Origin: Loxodes magnus
Lineage: Eukaryota > Ciliophora > Karyorelictea > Loxodida > Loxodidae
Assembly: GCA_946699065.1 (NCBI GenBank)
Contig: CAMPDV010000021.1
Location: 930,001 to 994,000, forward strand
Direction of reading: 5' to 3'
Length of the DNA stretch: 64,000 bases
A program made the translations under genes and the position numbers. Position 1 is the first letter of the stretch. Each line of letters opens with the position of its first letter. The notes beneath the pieces are model-generated. The model was not told the DNA's origin, did no database searches, and was given only the letters and a program-made list of their open reading frames with translations. Below, piece after piece: positions 1-14,406 of the stretch.

Positions 1-3000
1 TCACCTCCTTAACCCCAAGGATTGCTACTTTTAATAGGATTATTTTCATTTTCCTCATCTTTTTCCTCTAGATAACTAATGTTCTTCTCTATCTCCTGGT
101 TATTTAGAGCATCTATTAGATCTTCTCTACTAACTATTTCTTCATCATCAGCTAGACTTCTAAATAGCACAGTAAACTCAATTTCATGCAACTCTTCGAA
201 TCCAAGTTCTTACAAACTCTATAGAAGTTCATATGGCGACATCTAAGGAGGGAAAAAGTCTTCAGGCTTTTTATTTCCAAGAGTTTGCTTAATCTTTTGA
301 AGCAACTAAACAAAAATTTAAATTCTTTGATTTTCCGTAAGCTCTAAAACTTCTTCATCATCTCCATTTGCACTTCCTTCCTCTTTCTAAGAAACTTATT
401 CACTTGATATGCCATATGCATTTATAAAATCAACATAAGGCACTTAATCTAGTTTTCTTTCAAAGCTATAAAAAAGTAAAGTCATGTATTGTACATGTCG
501 GTCATTTAAATCCAGCTCTAAGTTATTTAATACTTCCAAAAACTGAGTTTTTGTTATAAATTTAGTTTGATCTTTATCAATCACTTAGCATTCTTACTTT
601 ATTTATTACTTGTTTTTACTTATTACCTGCCTTAGATGCTCGTCAAATTCTTGCTCTTCTTCTGCTGATAATGGAGTTCAATTATCCATATTTTTATAAA
701 GCTTGTTTGCAATCTGTTTTCCTGCACATTTGTAAGGGTGCTTTTGATTTTTATCTTTTTCCTCCAGAAACAAGAAATCAATTAAAGCATCTAAGTCTTC
801 TTCTTCTGTAATTTCAAACGGTTCTCTAAAGTATATAGAAATATTACTTTTATAGAGCAATTCTTATTTAAGTCTCTTCATAAATTTGATCTTTATCATA
901 CTTCTCGTTAAAGAGTAAAAGAACTGTTTTCTTTCGTTCATTCCTGTGTAGTTGACTTCTTAGGCAAATATGCTGAATTAAATTAACAATTCGTTATTTA
1001 TCTCCTTTCTTTACTTTTTGAACTATCTTTCCTTACTTCTAAGGACTTTCCTCTTACTTTTCATTTTCTTAAACTTTCGGTTCTTTTCGTTCTTTTTGTT
1101 CTTTTTGGTCTTTTTGTTCTTTTTGTTCTTTTTGGTCTTTTTGGTCTTTTTGGTCTTTTTGGTCTTTTTGGTCTTTTTGGTCTTTTTGGTCTTTTTGGTC
1201 TTTTTGGTCTTTTTGGTCTTTTTGGTCTTTTTGGTCTTTTTGGTCTTTTTGGTCTTTTTGGTCTTTTTGTTCTTTTTTCTTTTTAGTCTCTTAATTAACT
1301 GCTTTATGGTCTTCAGGAACATATTCTGGCTTTTCTTCCTTTTACGATAATTATTTTTCTTTATTATTTTACTGAAAATTTTTATTTTCTTCAATTACCT
1401 ATTCCTTGATTTGGGCTTTTGCTTCATAACTTGAATTTTGTTAAACATATTCTTCACTGTCACTAGATTGGATTTATTCTTAAGCTCATCTTTTATAAGC
1501 ATTTTTAAGCATTTTTTTATCGATAGTTTTTTCACCAAATATTTTTAGAAAAGCTTTGATGTCCGTTTTTGAAAACTACTTGACTGAAAGCTATTCTGCA
1601 ATATCATTAATGCATTCTAATATATCTTTAGCATTGACTCTTCCTTTATCCTCAATATCAAATTCTTCTTCCCAAAGTTATGAAAGAGAAAGTTTTTTCT
1701 ATTGCATATAATTTTTCAGTAACTCAAACAGTTATTAATTAGTATCAACTGCCTAAACATTTTAGCTATTTTCTGTCTTATATTCCTATTATTCCATCTT
1801 TGCAGAATTAGGGATTGATTCAGGAGCTACTGACTCTTCAACTATTTGCTCTTAAGGCGATTACAGATCTAGTTATTCTGCTTTCTTTTCTTCCTCCTTT
1901 TTAACTTCAGTTTTGATTTCATATTTTTGCTGAAATTATATATCATTCTCGCTTTCATTTTTGGTTTCTTTTATAGCATTATTTTAAATCTCTACTTCTT
2001 CTTCATTTTAGGTTATTAGGAAATTAGTAGACTAAAAATTTTACTGGTTTAATGATTTTTCTTTACTTGCTCTTAACTCTTCATCGTTTTGATATTTTTC
2101 TTAAATGGACTCCCTTTCAAAATCTTTGCTCTGATTCTCTTCAAAGTTTTAATCCTATTAGTATATTTAATTTTAGATTTCTTGCTTTTGTTGCTAGAGT
2201 TAAGCAAGATCATTTTAATTCTATTAGAGAATTTCTTTCTTTGCATATTCAATCTCCTATAAATTTTCTTATGATTTAATGTTCTGTTTTTAGATTTAAT
2301 TTTTTGGAGATGTCAACCTTTGTAGTTAGATTTTATAATTATTGTTTGCCTTTATTAGATCTTGAATTTATGCTTCCTGATTCTTTATTTTATCAAGAAG
2401 TTCTCTAGTATGAACAGGTGGACCAGAACTTGCTCTTCCTTATTGAATCTTCAATAGTTACATTTTAGCATCTTCCTGCTTTTTTTTAGCCTCAATAATT
2501 TAGCTGTTATAATGACTTTATTTAGACATTTTATCGCTTAATTCAATTTGCATCCTTTTAATCTATTCTCTCAAAGCTTTGATTTCTTGGTACTTTTATC
2601 TGTTTACTTTATTTCTCTATTTAGCAAAATTTGACCCAATCTCTTTGTTCTTTTGAGTTTGTTACTATAGTTACTATTATAGTCTTCTATTTTGAGATTC
2701 TAGTTCATTAATTTCTCTTTTCAGGCTTTTATTTTGCTGCATATATATTTAAGTTTTTTCCCTTAACTCCTAAAGCTCTTGGTATTCAAGTTATCCAGGT
2801 AATACACCAAGTCTTCCTTAGAAAGCTTCTTCCAGCAAGTGTTTAAGTCTTGTACACTCATCTATATACTACTTAATTTCGATTTCTAATTCGCTTACTC
2901 TAGTAGCTTTTATATTTTTCTTTAGTTTTTCCAATTCATCGGTACTTTTCTTAAGATCAAACTAGAGGCTTTTTATAGTTTGCTTATAAGATTTCTCGGA

Positions 3001-3542
3001 TTGTAGTAGTTTAAGTTTTCCGTTATTAGATGGGTTGAATTTATCATTTAACTGATCGATTATTTCTTCCTACCTTGCTATTTCTTTATCTTTCTTATTA
3101 ATTTAAGATTTCAAAAATAGATTTTCTTCTCTTACCAAGTTTAGCTGCTTTTTAAGCTAGATTGCATCGTCCTGGAGTTTCTCCTTTTCGAACATCTATT
3201 GCTGCTTAATTGCGTTCTCAATTTGATTTATTTTTCGTCTGGTGAAGAATCTCCTTTTACCTCCTACCTAATTTTAAGAAGGAAGAACGAAGTTATTAAA
3301 CTTCTTAATTGGTTTTGCTGACTCAGTTCTTATTTCTTTAGGGATCTTCATGAGTAACTTCTAGTTCATCTTCTAATTTTCCGCAGAAACTGGCCTATTT
3401 TCCTGGGTTTTATTTTCAAAGTCAAGCTTGCGTAGATTGCTCTTCTTGAAATGCTCTAGTTCTACTTGCTGCTGGTTCTAAATATCAAAGTCACTATCTT
3501 AATTGCTTGAGTCTCTTTAATCTTATTTCCAATTTTCCATTT
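1..3542 (-). CDS. Long coiled-coil protein with an EF-hand-like C-terminal region (3' end outside window)
   Basis: Read with UAR as Gln from the ATG at 3542, the frame stays open to the window edge, about 1,170 residues. Residues ~100-420 are a dense coiled coil rich in Lys, Glu and Gln. An acidic Ser/Glu region follows, then a Lys-Asp-Gln tripeptide repeat (coding 1129-1263), then a C-terminal region with helix-loop-helix stretches resembling degenerate EF-hands. The frame changes just after the repeat; removing a 19-nt intron at 1039-1057 (GTAAGAGGAAAGTCCTTAG on the minus strand) restores it. In-frame UGA occurs at least twice, for example before Thr-Pro-Leu-Ser near 686, and is read as Trp. 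The family is not recognised. A cytoskeletal or ciliary role is only inferred from the architecture. The true stop lies left of the window. Confidence 0.8.
1129..1263 (-). repeat. 9-bp minisatellite inside a coding region, 15 perfect copies
   Basis: The plus strand carries the unit TTTTTGGTC fifteen times without a mismatch, flanked by variant copies (GTTC for GGTC). On the coding strand the unit is in frame and gives Lys-Asp-Gln repeats. In another frame the same DNA gives Lys-Lys-Thr, and on the opposite strand a hydrophobic Val-Phe-Leu repeat. Perfect copies imply recent expansion, so the copy number is probably polymorphic. Confidence 0.95.
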
Positions 3543-4509
3543 AAAGACTTTATAAAACTGTAAAATAATGAAGTAATCAACAACACCAAGCTACAATAAT
3601 ACTCTTTGAGTTCTCAAGTAACTCATAACAATCCAATCCATTAGCTTTACATACCTTAATAAATATTGCTTATACCAAGAATGCATAGATTGATAGATTT
3701 TAGTATAAAAAGCATTAGTTAAAGCTTATGGTTTAGGTTCATTAGTTAAAGCATTTGTTAGTATTTAAAGTCCTTCATTAAACATATAACGTTAATTACA
3801 TTTTTTAATCCCTTATTTCTTTAGATTTCCTAAACTGATTTATATATAGAATTTACAAAGTTAAGGGCTAGTTTAGTAAACCTATTTTTATTTCTACTCC
3901 TTTAAGTTTAGTACTAGATAAGTCTTACTTTCCTTTAACCCTACTAATACTTCTTCTTTTTTTTAATCTTCTTACGCAAATGCGGCAAGGAAAATTGAGA
4001 TTATGAAAATCTCTAAAATATGGTTTTCCTAGCACAAATAAACTAAAAAGGGCATATTATAAGGATGGCTAACTAAAAAGGAAAAGAGTAATGGAAGTTA
4101 AGATGAAAATGGTATTTAACACTATATTTTATATAATAAAATGAGGTAAATTAAGGATTAAAGGACTTATGGTATATCTATTTATATATAATAATCTTTT
4201 TGTAATGGCTTCTCAAAAAATTTTGTTTGCTTTGTTAAGAACATTAGTAGACTAATGATATATCAGTACTTCTTCAAAATGCTGATTAGTTCTTTTTTCA
4301 AAGTTATCTCATAAGGGATATTCAATAGAACTTAAATTTTAAATTTCGGCTGTGATTAGACTATCAAGTTGAGGTATAAATCCTGAAGAATGTAAATGAG
4401 CAAGCACAAAGCATATCTATAATATTTTTTAGATGAAATGGAAATAGATGAATCGATAGATGGTACTAGAGTTAAATAATAAAGAATGGAGTTAGATTAA
4501 TTTATCTTT
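3543..4509. other. Intergenic stretch without a supported gene
   Basis: Very AT-rich sequence between the upstream end of the coiled-coil gene and the DNAJB13 stop. A minus-strand frame continues open beyond the DNAJB13 UGA and briefly looks protein-like, but it has no usable ATG and ordinary background composition. I see no convincing RNA gene or repeat. Confidence 0.5.
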
Positions 4510-5535
4510 TCAAGTAAATTATAATAAATGTTATTAAGCAAGTGCTTCACGAAGCAACTGTTTTTTGGACTCTTCTATATAACTTGGAAACTAGATGTCA
4601 AAACCTATTATAAGATGACCTTTTTTCACTTATTTACCATCAATTCCAAAACTGTTCAAAGCTGGATTGAAATTTTCTTAATTATAAATAGGCATTCCTT
4701 CATTTTCTATCCATTTCTTGGTAGCTGGATTTATCACTTCATCTACACTTATACTCAAAACCCTTCCATCTAGTGATGTTACTTCTATTGCTTTTGATTC
4801 AAGAGCGTCTAAAAGATTAATAGTGATAACGCAGCTCAAATTATTCTTATGTCTTTTAAATATATTATGGGGAATCTCTTTGATCCTAACTATCAAATTT
4901 GAATTCTTTTATCCAGGAACTTCATGTCCCTCTCCTTAGAAAACTAGAACTGTTTCGTTGCTATAACCTGGATGAATCTGTATACTTTTGGTGATTTCAC
5001 GTGTACTTGAGGTTCTTTTATCTGGATTTAAAGTTCTTCTATGGTAAACCAGTTTTTTAATGGCTCCAAGAAAAAGCTCTTCTAAAGTACATTCTACTGA
5101 CACTTCTAAGTTTTCAGGAGGTGGAAAGGGGGGTGCTTTTAAGCCTCCAATAGCAGAACCAAAGATTGTAGGCTCTTCTCCTTCATGAGTACCTTCAAAA
5201 ATATCAAAAAAAGGATTAGTTGTTCCTGTGAATTTTTCAAAAATTTCCTATGCGTTACCCTTATACAAATAGCCTCCTCTAAAATAACCCTATTAATCAA
5301 TAATTCCTTCTTTTAATTTCTATTCTCCAAACTGATCATAATAAGCTCTTAAAACTGCGTTATTCAAAACTTCATACGCTTCCGAAATCTGGTTAAACAA
5401 AGCTGTCGAAGTAGTTTGATCTGCTATATTCTTATTAGGATGCCATTTAAGCGCAAGTCTTCGATAGGCTTTCTAAATATCTAAATGAGATGCGTCCTTT
5501 GGAATTTCAAGTATTTCATAATAATCTTTCGACAT
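4510..5535 (-). CDS. DNAJB13: DNAJB13-like type II DnaJ protein (radial spoke co-chaperone)
   Basis: 341 residues, single exon, ATG at 5535 and UGA at 4512-4510. The J-domain occupies residues 1-70 (starts MSKDYYEILEIPKDA). A short Gly/Phe region follows, then two DnaJ C-terminal beta-sandwich domains. Overall layout and motifs match DNAJB13: a G-Y-L-Y-K-G segment after the J-domain, GHEVPGQ, and a final FDIQFPSY followed by a Leu-Arg-Glu-Ala-Leu end. In animals and algae this protein belongs to the axonemal radial spoke, so a ciliary role is likely. The HPD tripeptide that stimulates Hsp70 is His-Pro-Asn here (residues 32-34); mammalian DNAJB13 also lacks a canonical HPD. No in-frame UGA precedes the stop, and the stop falls where the family ends. 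Confidence 0.92.
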
Positions 5536-8043
<2,508 letters not shown>

Positions 8044-8214
8044 TGAGTTTTCAAGACAATTTACTTTTACAATTAAATTTATTCTTAATTCCTCTTTAAC
8101 CTTATCCTATCTCTATTTCTTTACTCCTTTACACTACAGCTAAAATATTCCCTCTTAATGATATTTATATAAAGCAATATTCAAAATAATTAGCGATTAA
8201 AGCAAACTGTATTT

Positions 8215-9498
8215 ATGAATATGCTTAACCTCTGATAATTGGTAGGTTGATCTTAGAATAAGAATAAGAATAAGGATTACTTATCTATAAAGAGTAATAA
8301 ATAAATACAATAATTCCATCTATAGAGTTATAACTCCCTCATTCTAGAGTCTAAGTTAAATTTATTCATAGTAGTGAAGATACTCAACTGTCACTTAGAT
8401 TAAGTTATTATATACTAAACTTAAAAGTGTAATTATTAGTTTAGAGTAGCTTAAGATATAGGAAAGAGATAGGGAGTATTACAATATTTAAAAGATTAAT
8501 AAAGTAAAATATCAAAGAAGACTTTTAAAGTTAAGCTAGTAGAAATAAACCTAAGCAAGAGTTTATTAAATAAATAAAAAGCTTATATATAAGAAAAAAC
8601 TGAATAGAGTAGATTTAATGTATAAAGTAAGGCTATTAATTCAAAATGTAGAAAAAGGTAAAAAATGATTATTTTATCAGAAGCTAGTTAAATTAATTTA
8701 ACTTTCCTTATAATTAATAAATCAAGATTGGAATGCTTAAGATGTAGTAAGCTTAATGTTTTCCAATAGCTTTTAGCTTATGAAATTTTACATAGCTTTA
8801 AAATAAGTAACACACAAAGCCAATAAGTAAATATCAATACACGCTTTATAAATTTAGATAAATTTGGTAAATTTTTTGGTAAGACTGTAATGCGGATTCT
8901 TCTTTGGGTTTCTTATAACTTAAGAGAATAAGCTATAAAATGGACCTAAATATATGTTTCATAAAATGACTTAATGTACTAAATATTAAAGAAGCTAAAA
9001 ATTAAGTATTATAAACTGAAAACTCTAAAATAGTAAAAAGATATCCTTCAAATCTCTGATATGGTTAAATTGCTTTTACTATCCCTCTAGTATAAATCAA
9101 CTTTCTACATTAATAAAAGAAACTTATTAATCAAAGAAGGCCTTAATTATAAGCATTAAGATAGATAATAATAAACAGAGGCTTATTATTAGAAGCTGAC
9201 CAAGATTATTGCTTTTATAAGATTGATTTGGTGATATAACTAAAAGATTAAATATTTTCTGCTTAATATTTTGACCTTTAAAAATTACCCTAACATACTT
9301 CTAGAGTATCAAGAGTTTATTTTACTTTTAGATGATTTATATGCTTAATACTACGATAAGCTATTAATCTTTCACTTATTTATGTTTTTAAGCTATTAAA
9401 AAACTTAAAAAATTTAGTATAAGTATATTAGAAAATACTGCTAAAGATCATAAAAGTCTGAAACTATATGAATTTTAAATGTTGGGCAAAAGTTTTGA
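8215..9498 (+). CDS. Possible ORF downstream of enolase, unknown
   Basis: A 427-codon frame with an ATG at 8215 and UGA at 9496-9498 runs convergently towards the DSC3-like gene, with stops about 30 bp apart. It contains four in-frame UGA codons, one reading Trp-Trp next to UGG. The translation is rich in Leu, Ile, Lys, Gln and Tyr and poor in Gly, Ala and Pro, as expected from non-coding AT-rich DNA. A UGA-free run of about 325 codons is notable but not improbable in a window this size. No domain recognised. Confidence 0.22.
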
Positions 9499-9530
9499 AT
9501 TGAGTATTATATTAAAAAATGTTAGTAAGT

Positions 9531-10411
9531 TCAAAGAACGTTTGCCAATGATAAAATTATTGCTAAAGAAAGAACCATACCACAAAACATCCCTTTTTTT
9601 TTAGAGTCATTGGTAGAGCAAAAACAAATCTAAAATTGAATATTTACTATAAAGACAGAAAAGACTGACAGAAAGAAACCAATAAAGAGGCCATATAAAA
9701 ATTATCGAACTAAGAAATATTGAGCAACTTGTTATGCTTAAGGGAGACTTCTATTATGAGAATTAGAACGTGAATTGTCTCTTTAGTTATTACTACTGGA
9801 ATTATTTTAATTATCGATTTGTAAATTTACTTCTCTCATATTATTAGGCTGATTACTTTATAGTCATTCAATTTCTCTATCTAATCTTTCTTAATCATTC
9901 TAATAATTTCTGTTTGCATGATAACTCATTCTCATGATTTCTATCTCTTCTAGAGAAAATCCAGATTTTAAAAGAGCATCAAAACCCTTTAACTCCTTAA
10001 TTTTATTCTGTGTGAAAGTTTACATTTTCCATTTCCTTATTTTCAGTGAGTTATTTAACTCTACCATGCATTACTATACTATCTTCAAGTCAGTCTATAT
10101 TAATAATCCTTACTCAACTCTGAAATTTTGGTATCATCATGCAGAAATTTTCCAAGATAGATTAATTAGCAGTCTTTCAATTTATCCTAAATCTCCTCCT
10201 TAAAAATTGTTTATCTTATATCCCTAACATAATCCTTCTTAATATTAGCTTTCATTTACCTAACCTTTCCATTAACAAATCGGACTTCAATATCATGCAG
10301 ATCTTTATCTTTATTATCCAACTCAATTTAAGTGATATCAACATAGATAGGAATTATAGTAGTGTAGCTATCTTATTAATTATGTATTATATCTTAATTT
10401 TTTACTTCCAT
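9531..10411 (-). CDS. DSC3-like ubiquitin-like membrane protein (ER/Golgi E3 ligase complex subunit)
   Basis: 281 residues after removal of two introns, at 10061-10079 (19 nt) and 10008-10023 (16 nt, GTAAACTTTCACACAG); the spliced length is an exact multiple of three. The N-terminal half is ubiquitin-like, with LIYLGKFLHDDTKISEL resembling the Dsc3/TMUB beta-grasp end. The C-terminal half matches the Dsc3 C-terminal domain: KGFDALLKSGFSLEEIEIMR, then LDREIEW where the conserved Trp is a UGA codon, then two transmembrane segments near the end. In fungi Dsc3 is part of the Golgi Tul1/Dsc E3 ubiquitin ligase acting on membrane proteins. The family call rests on motif order, so a TMUB-like relative remains possible. 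Confidence 0.72.
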
Positions 10412-11685
10412 TTTTCACTTGTTCTATCTAGGATTCTTTTTAGATTAAAAAGCAAGAGTGTTAGCCGAAGAATTTAATCCTTTTAATTTCAAATTAAAGG
10501 TTTATTTAAATAATCAAATGCAATAAATTCATCTCTTGCTACTTTCATACTCCTTGTATTTAGCCCGTCTTTCATGATCTTATGATGATACTTTTTAGTT
10601 GTACTAAATGATATCAATTAAGACTATTAGTTTAAAATAGCTTATTGAAGATTTTACTTTCTAAGAGTTACTTTCTTTTAAAGGTTACCTTAAGAACAAT
10701 AAAAGTCTAAAATGATGGAAATGCTTAAAGCTTAAGTAAGCGAGAAAAAATTCTAGAGTACAAGATATTAAATAAAACTTCGTTCTAATACAGCTAAATT
10801 AAATTGAACTAAATAGGTAAGTTAGTATAAGGTAATTATATCATAAAGAAAGGTTTAAACTAAACAAGTTTAATCGACTTTTCTATTTAATTTTGATATA
10901 TCTATTTTGATTTAAATAAAGCCTAATTCTATTATAGTAGCTAAATCATATTTTATCTACTATTTTGTATAAAAATTATTGCTCTATTTAATTTTTCTGT
11001 CAGTTAATTATAATAAAGCTTAGGTAGATAAGAGAGGATTTATAATTAAGATTGTTGTTTTAATTTATTATACTAAGCACTTCTAAGAAGTATAAGCTAG
11101 AATTTAGACAAGAATGCTTTATACATATTTAGAGATATTATTTTACTAACTTGTAGTGCTTTTAAATAGCTTTATGTATCTAAGCTTTATCTAACCTTTA
11201 ATATTGAAACTTTTGTCTAAAACTGATTGTTTAAATCTAGAATAGCATGCAATTTGACATTGCTTGATTAATAATCTCTTTTTTTGGTTCATTATAGACT
11301 GAAATAATATAAGTAATTCTTAATAAAAAGCGCAGAATTAATTAGCAGTATGATCAGATAGATCTTTAAAGTATGCTATTAAAATTAAACTCTGTATTAG
11401 TTATTTTCAATCAGCTAAACTTAATTTTATAATCTGTTTCCTTTTTAAAATGATTCTTTAAATCTAGCTTACTCCTTAATTAAATTTGAAATACTGAATA
11501 CTTATTTACTATTTCATTTAGGTAAAAATAATTAAACTTCATTCTTTAACTCACTTAGAGACACTTTGATTAGATAAAAGTTCTTTTCAAACTAAAAAGT
11601 GAGAGAAAGGTTAAGCTAAAATACCTTCAAAGACTATGAGTTATTAGAACTTCCTCTACACTATAGTTCATAAAAGGTTATAAGG
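10412..11685. other. Intergenic, AT-rich, no supported gene
   Basis: Nearly 1.3 kb between the divergent starts of the DSC3-like gene and the small plus-strand gene at 11686. Both strands show only short or compositionally random frames. No GC-rich island, tandem repeat or long hairpin was noticed. Confidence 0.5.
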
Positions 11686-12256
11686 ATGATGCTGTTTATT
11701 CATTTGCTATCCTTTTCTCATGATTTAGCAGGCAATAAAGGTTTTTATGCTATTTAACTTAAGAATCAATAATACCCACTAATAGAAATAAAAACTAACC
11801 TTTTATATTAATGTAATGTAGATAGAACTATAGGGATTATAAGACTACAGGTATAGCATAAGCCAAGTTAAGAAAATTCAGTGCTAACCACTTTTATCTA
11901 TATTTGGTTAAAAGATTCTAAAGGATATTATTTTCCTTATTATGATTAATACAAAATAGGATAAGTAGCTATCTCTTTTGTTTGCCATGCTTAGTATTAA
12001 TATCCATTTTAATTTGGATTTTAGAGTGTCAAATAAGCTAGAGAGTTTAATTATCTTATCTCTAGATTGGCTTGCTAAATTGTTTTAATGGTAAAATGAA
12101 TTGGGAAATAAATTCATTAAGGTTTATAGACTTAATCAATTAAAACCTTTCAACAAAGTTGGTATAAAAGAGTATGGTAATAGTTAGGGATTTGATAGAG
12201 AGTAAGTTGTAAAGGATATAGTTAAATTAGAATGGTTTAATGTTATAAATAAATGA
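11686..12256 (+). CDS. Small protein of unknown function, two exons
   Basis: Two frames of coding-like composition (Gly ~5%, Asp+Glu ~9%, above background) join if a 31-nt GT..AG intron at 12091-12121 is removed, giving 179 residues. The start is a tandem ATG ATG at 11686. Characteristic stretches are GNKGFYAIQL near the start, DSKGYYFPYYDQYKIGQ in the middle, and FDREQVVKDIVKLEWF at the end. The stop UGA at 12254-12256 lies 18 bp from the stop of the convergent EF-hand gene. No family recognised. The intron is longer than most others here, so the exon junction is less certain than the exons. Confidence 0.5.
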
Positions 12257-12274
12257 AGAGTTAAATCAAAATAT

Positions 12275-13291
12275 TCAAGCCTTTCGGAAGAATTTTTCTA
12301 TCATTCCCTTGTAATCAACTGTACTGTTCATATCAGTATATTCTTTTAAGACCTCTTCAATTTCCTGGTCAGTTAAAACATCTCCCTAAGTTTTTAGAAT
12401 ACTTTTTAAGGTTTCAAAAAGAACTTTTCCTGATTTACCTTCATCAAGTAGTTCGAAAATCTATTTAATATCGTTTTGATTGATTTCTTATAGCTATTTG
12501 TAGTAATTGATAAATGCATTGAAGTCAATTGTATCCGTATTTATTACTTTTAATAACGCTTAAAATTCTTCTTCCACTAAAATTTTACCTAAAGCTCTAA
12601 ATGCATAATTTAGCTTATTTTTATGAATTTTTCCTCCTTACTCAAAATGTTTGAATACTTCTTTAGCATCATTAAAAGTCTAAGTATCAAGACCATACTA
12701 ATCCTAAGCTTGTGATAGTCCTTTTTAATTAGGATTTTATCCTGTTAAATTTATATTACTTAAAGTTACTTGCTGACTAGTGGCTGGTTTATTTGGATCA
12801 GCTGCAGGTGGTTATTATTACATATTTAATTGCAAAGGTGTTTTAGTTGCTTAAGCAGTATTAGAAAGATTTTATCCTTGCATATTTGGATTATTTGGTA
12901 AATTAGAAGATTAATAGTTACTTTCTGGTGCTTTTAAAGCTGATTATTGAGTTTAGCCTGAAATATTCGTAGGTTATGGTTAGAAATTTAGATTCTGGTT
13001 TTGAGGTTAAATATTTCCTTAAGGTAGATTACTATTTGCTTATTATGGGGATAAATTCTGCTAATTCTAAAATTAGTTCTATGAGGTCTAAGCTTAATTT
13101 GGATTTTACATCTTAGTTTATTACAAATTCGTATTTTATGGCGGTAGATTTTAAGCAGTTACACCCTAAGGCTACTAAGTGACTGGTTTGATCTAGGATT
13201 AAACATTAGGAACTTATCCTTGAAAATTCGTAGGTGCTTAAGCCTAGAAATTATTTACATAAGGAGTTTATTAGTTTTAAGCTCCCTACAT
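12275..13291 (-). CDS. Calmodulin-like EF-hand protein with a long Gln/Asn/Pro-rich N-terminus
   Basis: 338 residues, single exon. Residues ~1-170 are low complexity, dominated by Gln, Asn, Pro, Thr and Ser, with most glutamines written UAA or UAG, so the DNA looks full of stops in the standard code. Residues ~190-338 resemble the four-helix-pair layout of calmodulin/centrin-like proteins: FNDAKEVFKHFEQGGKIHKN, then ALGKILVEEEFQ, IDFNAFINYY, and IKQIFELLDEGKSGKV with LTDQEIEEVLKEY. The loops are degenerate; the DEGKSGKV loop is nearest to a canonical calcium site, so calcium binding is uncertain. A regulatory or structural light-chain-like role is inferred. The N-terminus is prion-like in composition. 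No in-frame UGA. Confidence 0.85.
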
Positions 13292-13863
13292 TTAATATAA
13301 TTATAATTAATTATTTAAAATCTAATAAATACATTATACCATTCCACTACTACCATCTACTATCTTACTACTACTACTGCTACTTCATAGAGTACTCTTT
13401 ATATTGTATCTAGCCCCATTTAAGAACTTGTTATTTAAGGAGGTAAGCTAGATTAAGCATAGTAAAGTGGTATTTTACATAAGTAAATAATATAGCCATT
13501 TTATTAAATCATAATTCTAGTTTAATTCATGGAGTTTAAACCCTTTATTTGGAATATCTAGTAGTGATACTAAAAGAATCCATATCATTAGCGCTAATAC
13601 ACTAAGTATAATAGTCATTTATACCTTATTTGCTAGCTTTAGGATATTATACTGACTAAGAAGTGATAATTAGTTAAATCATATAACTTTCCATTAGATT
13701 GATAGTTTACTACCTTTAAGTTGGAAGTGAGTTATATTTAATAGATAAGGTAATTGGATTGATAAGGTAGATTGATGGATGACTTTTCTTTATTAGCCAA
13801 TAGCTAAAGTATGCTTAATATAAAGGCATATATTATAAATACAATGCAGACTACTAAGTTTGA

Positions 13864-14406
13864 ATGTAGAGTTTATAAGTTAAAGAGAAATATAAATTTT
13901 AGAAGATGTTAACTATTAAGAATTAGGCTATTATTAAAAATGCCATTATAGCTTGTTTTCTATATACTTTTGCTTATCTTAAGAGATTTAGAAGAAAATT
14001 GAAAAGCTGGATTAAAACCATTCAGTCTCAGATAAAAATGTATTCAGTAAGAGAGAAAGAGCATTATAAAAAAAACTTATAGAGTTATTTTGCTTAATTA
14101 TTTAAAGGTTCAAGATTAAAAAAGCGAAAAATTAAAAAGGAAAATGGCTAGAGATAAATAGACTAACATATATATATATTAAAGCAAAAATCAATTTATA
14201 AATATAAAATGTAAGAAGATTCATCAATTTTGGGAATATACGATCAATAAAATTCATTAAGAAGTAAAAGAATATTAAATGGTTTTATACCCAACTATGT
14301 TTAAGATAGCTTCAGCGATTTTAATTAGCAAAGCTTCTATAATTTGATAGTATTGATGGATAGCTAAATCCTTTTATTGTAGTCTTATAATAAATCATGC
14401 ATTTGA
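13864..14406 (+). CDS. Possible small basic protein, unknown
   Basis: 180-codon frame from the ATG at 13864 (preceded directly by an in-frame UGA) to UGA at 14404-14406. The translation is Lys- and Arg-rich with one hydrophobic stretch (AIIACFLYTFAYL) followed by basic residues, as in a small membrane-anchored protein. Asp+Glu and Gly are slightly above background. No homology recognised and no independent support, so it may be spurious. Confidence 0.3.

Noticed and set aside
1018..1394. Long Lys-Lys-Thr (minus) and Val-Phe-Leu (plus) ORFs over the repeat
   Set aside because: They are frame and strand shadows of the 9-bp minisatellite; the spliced coiled-coil gene uses the Lys-Asp-Gln frame.
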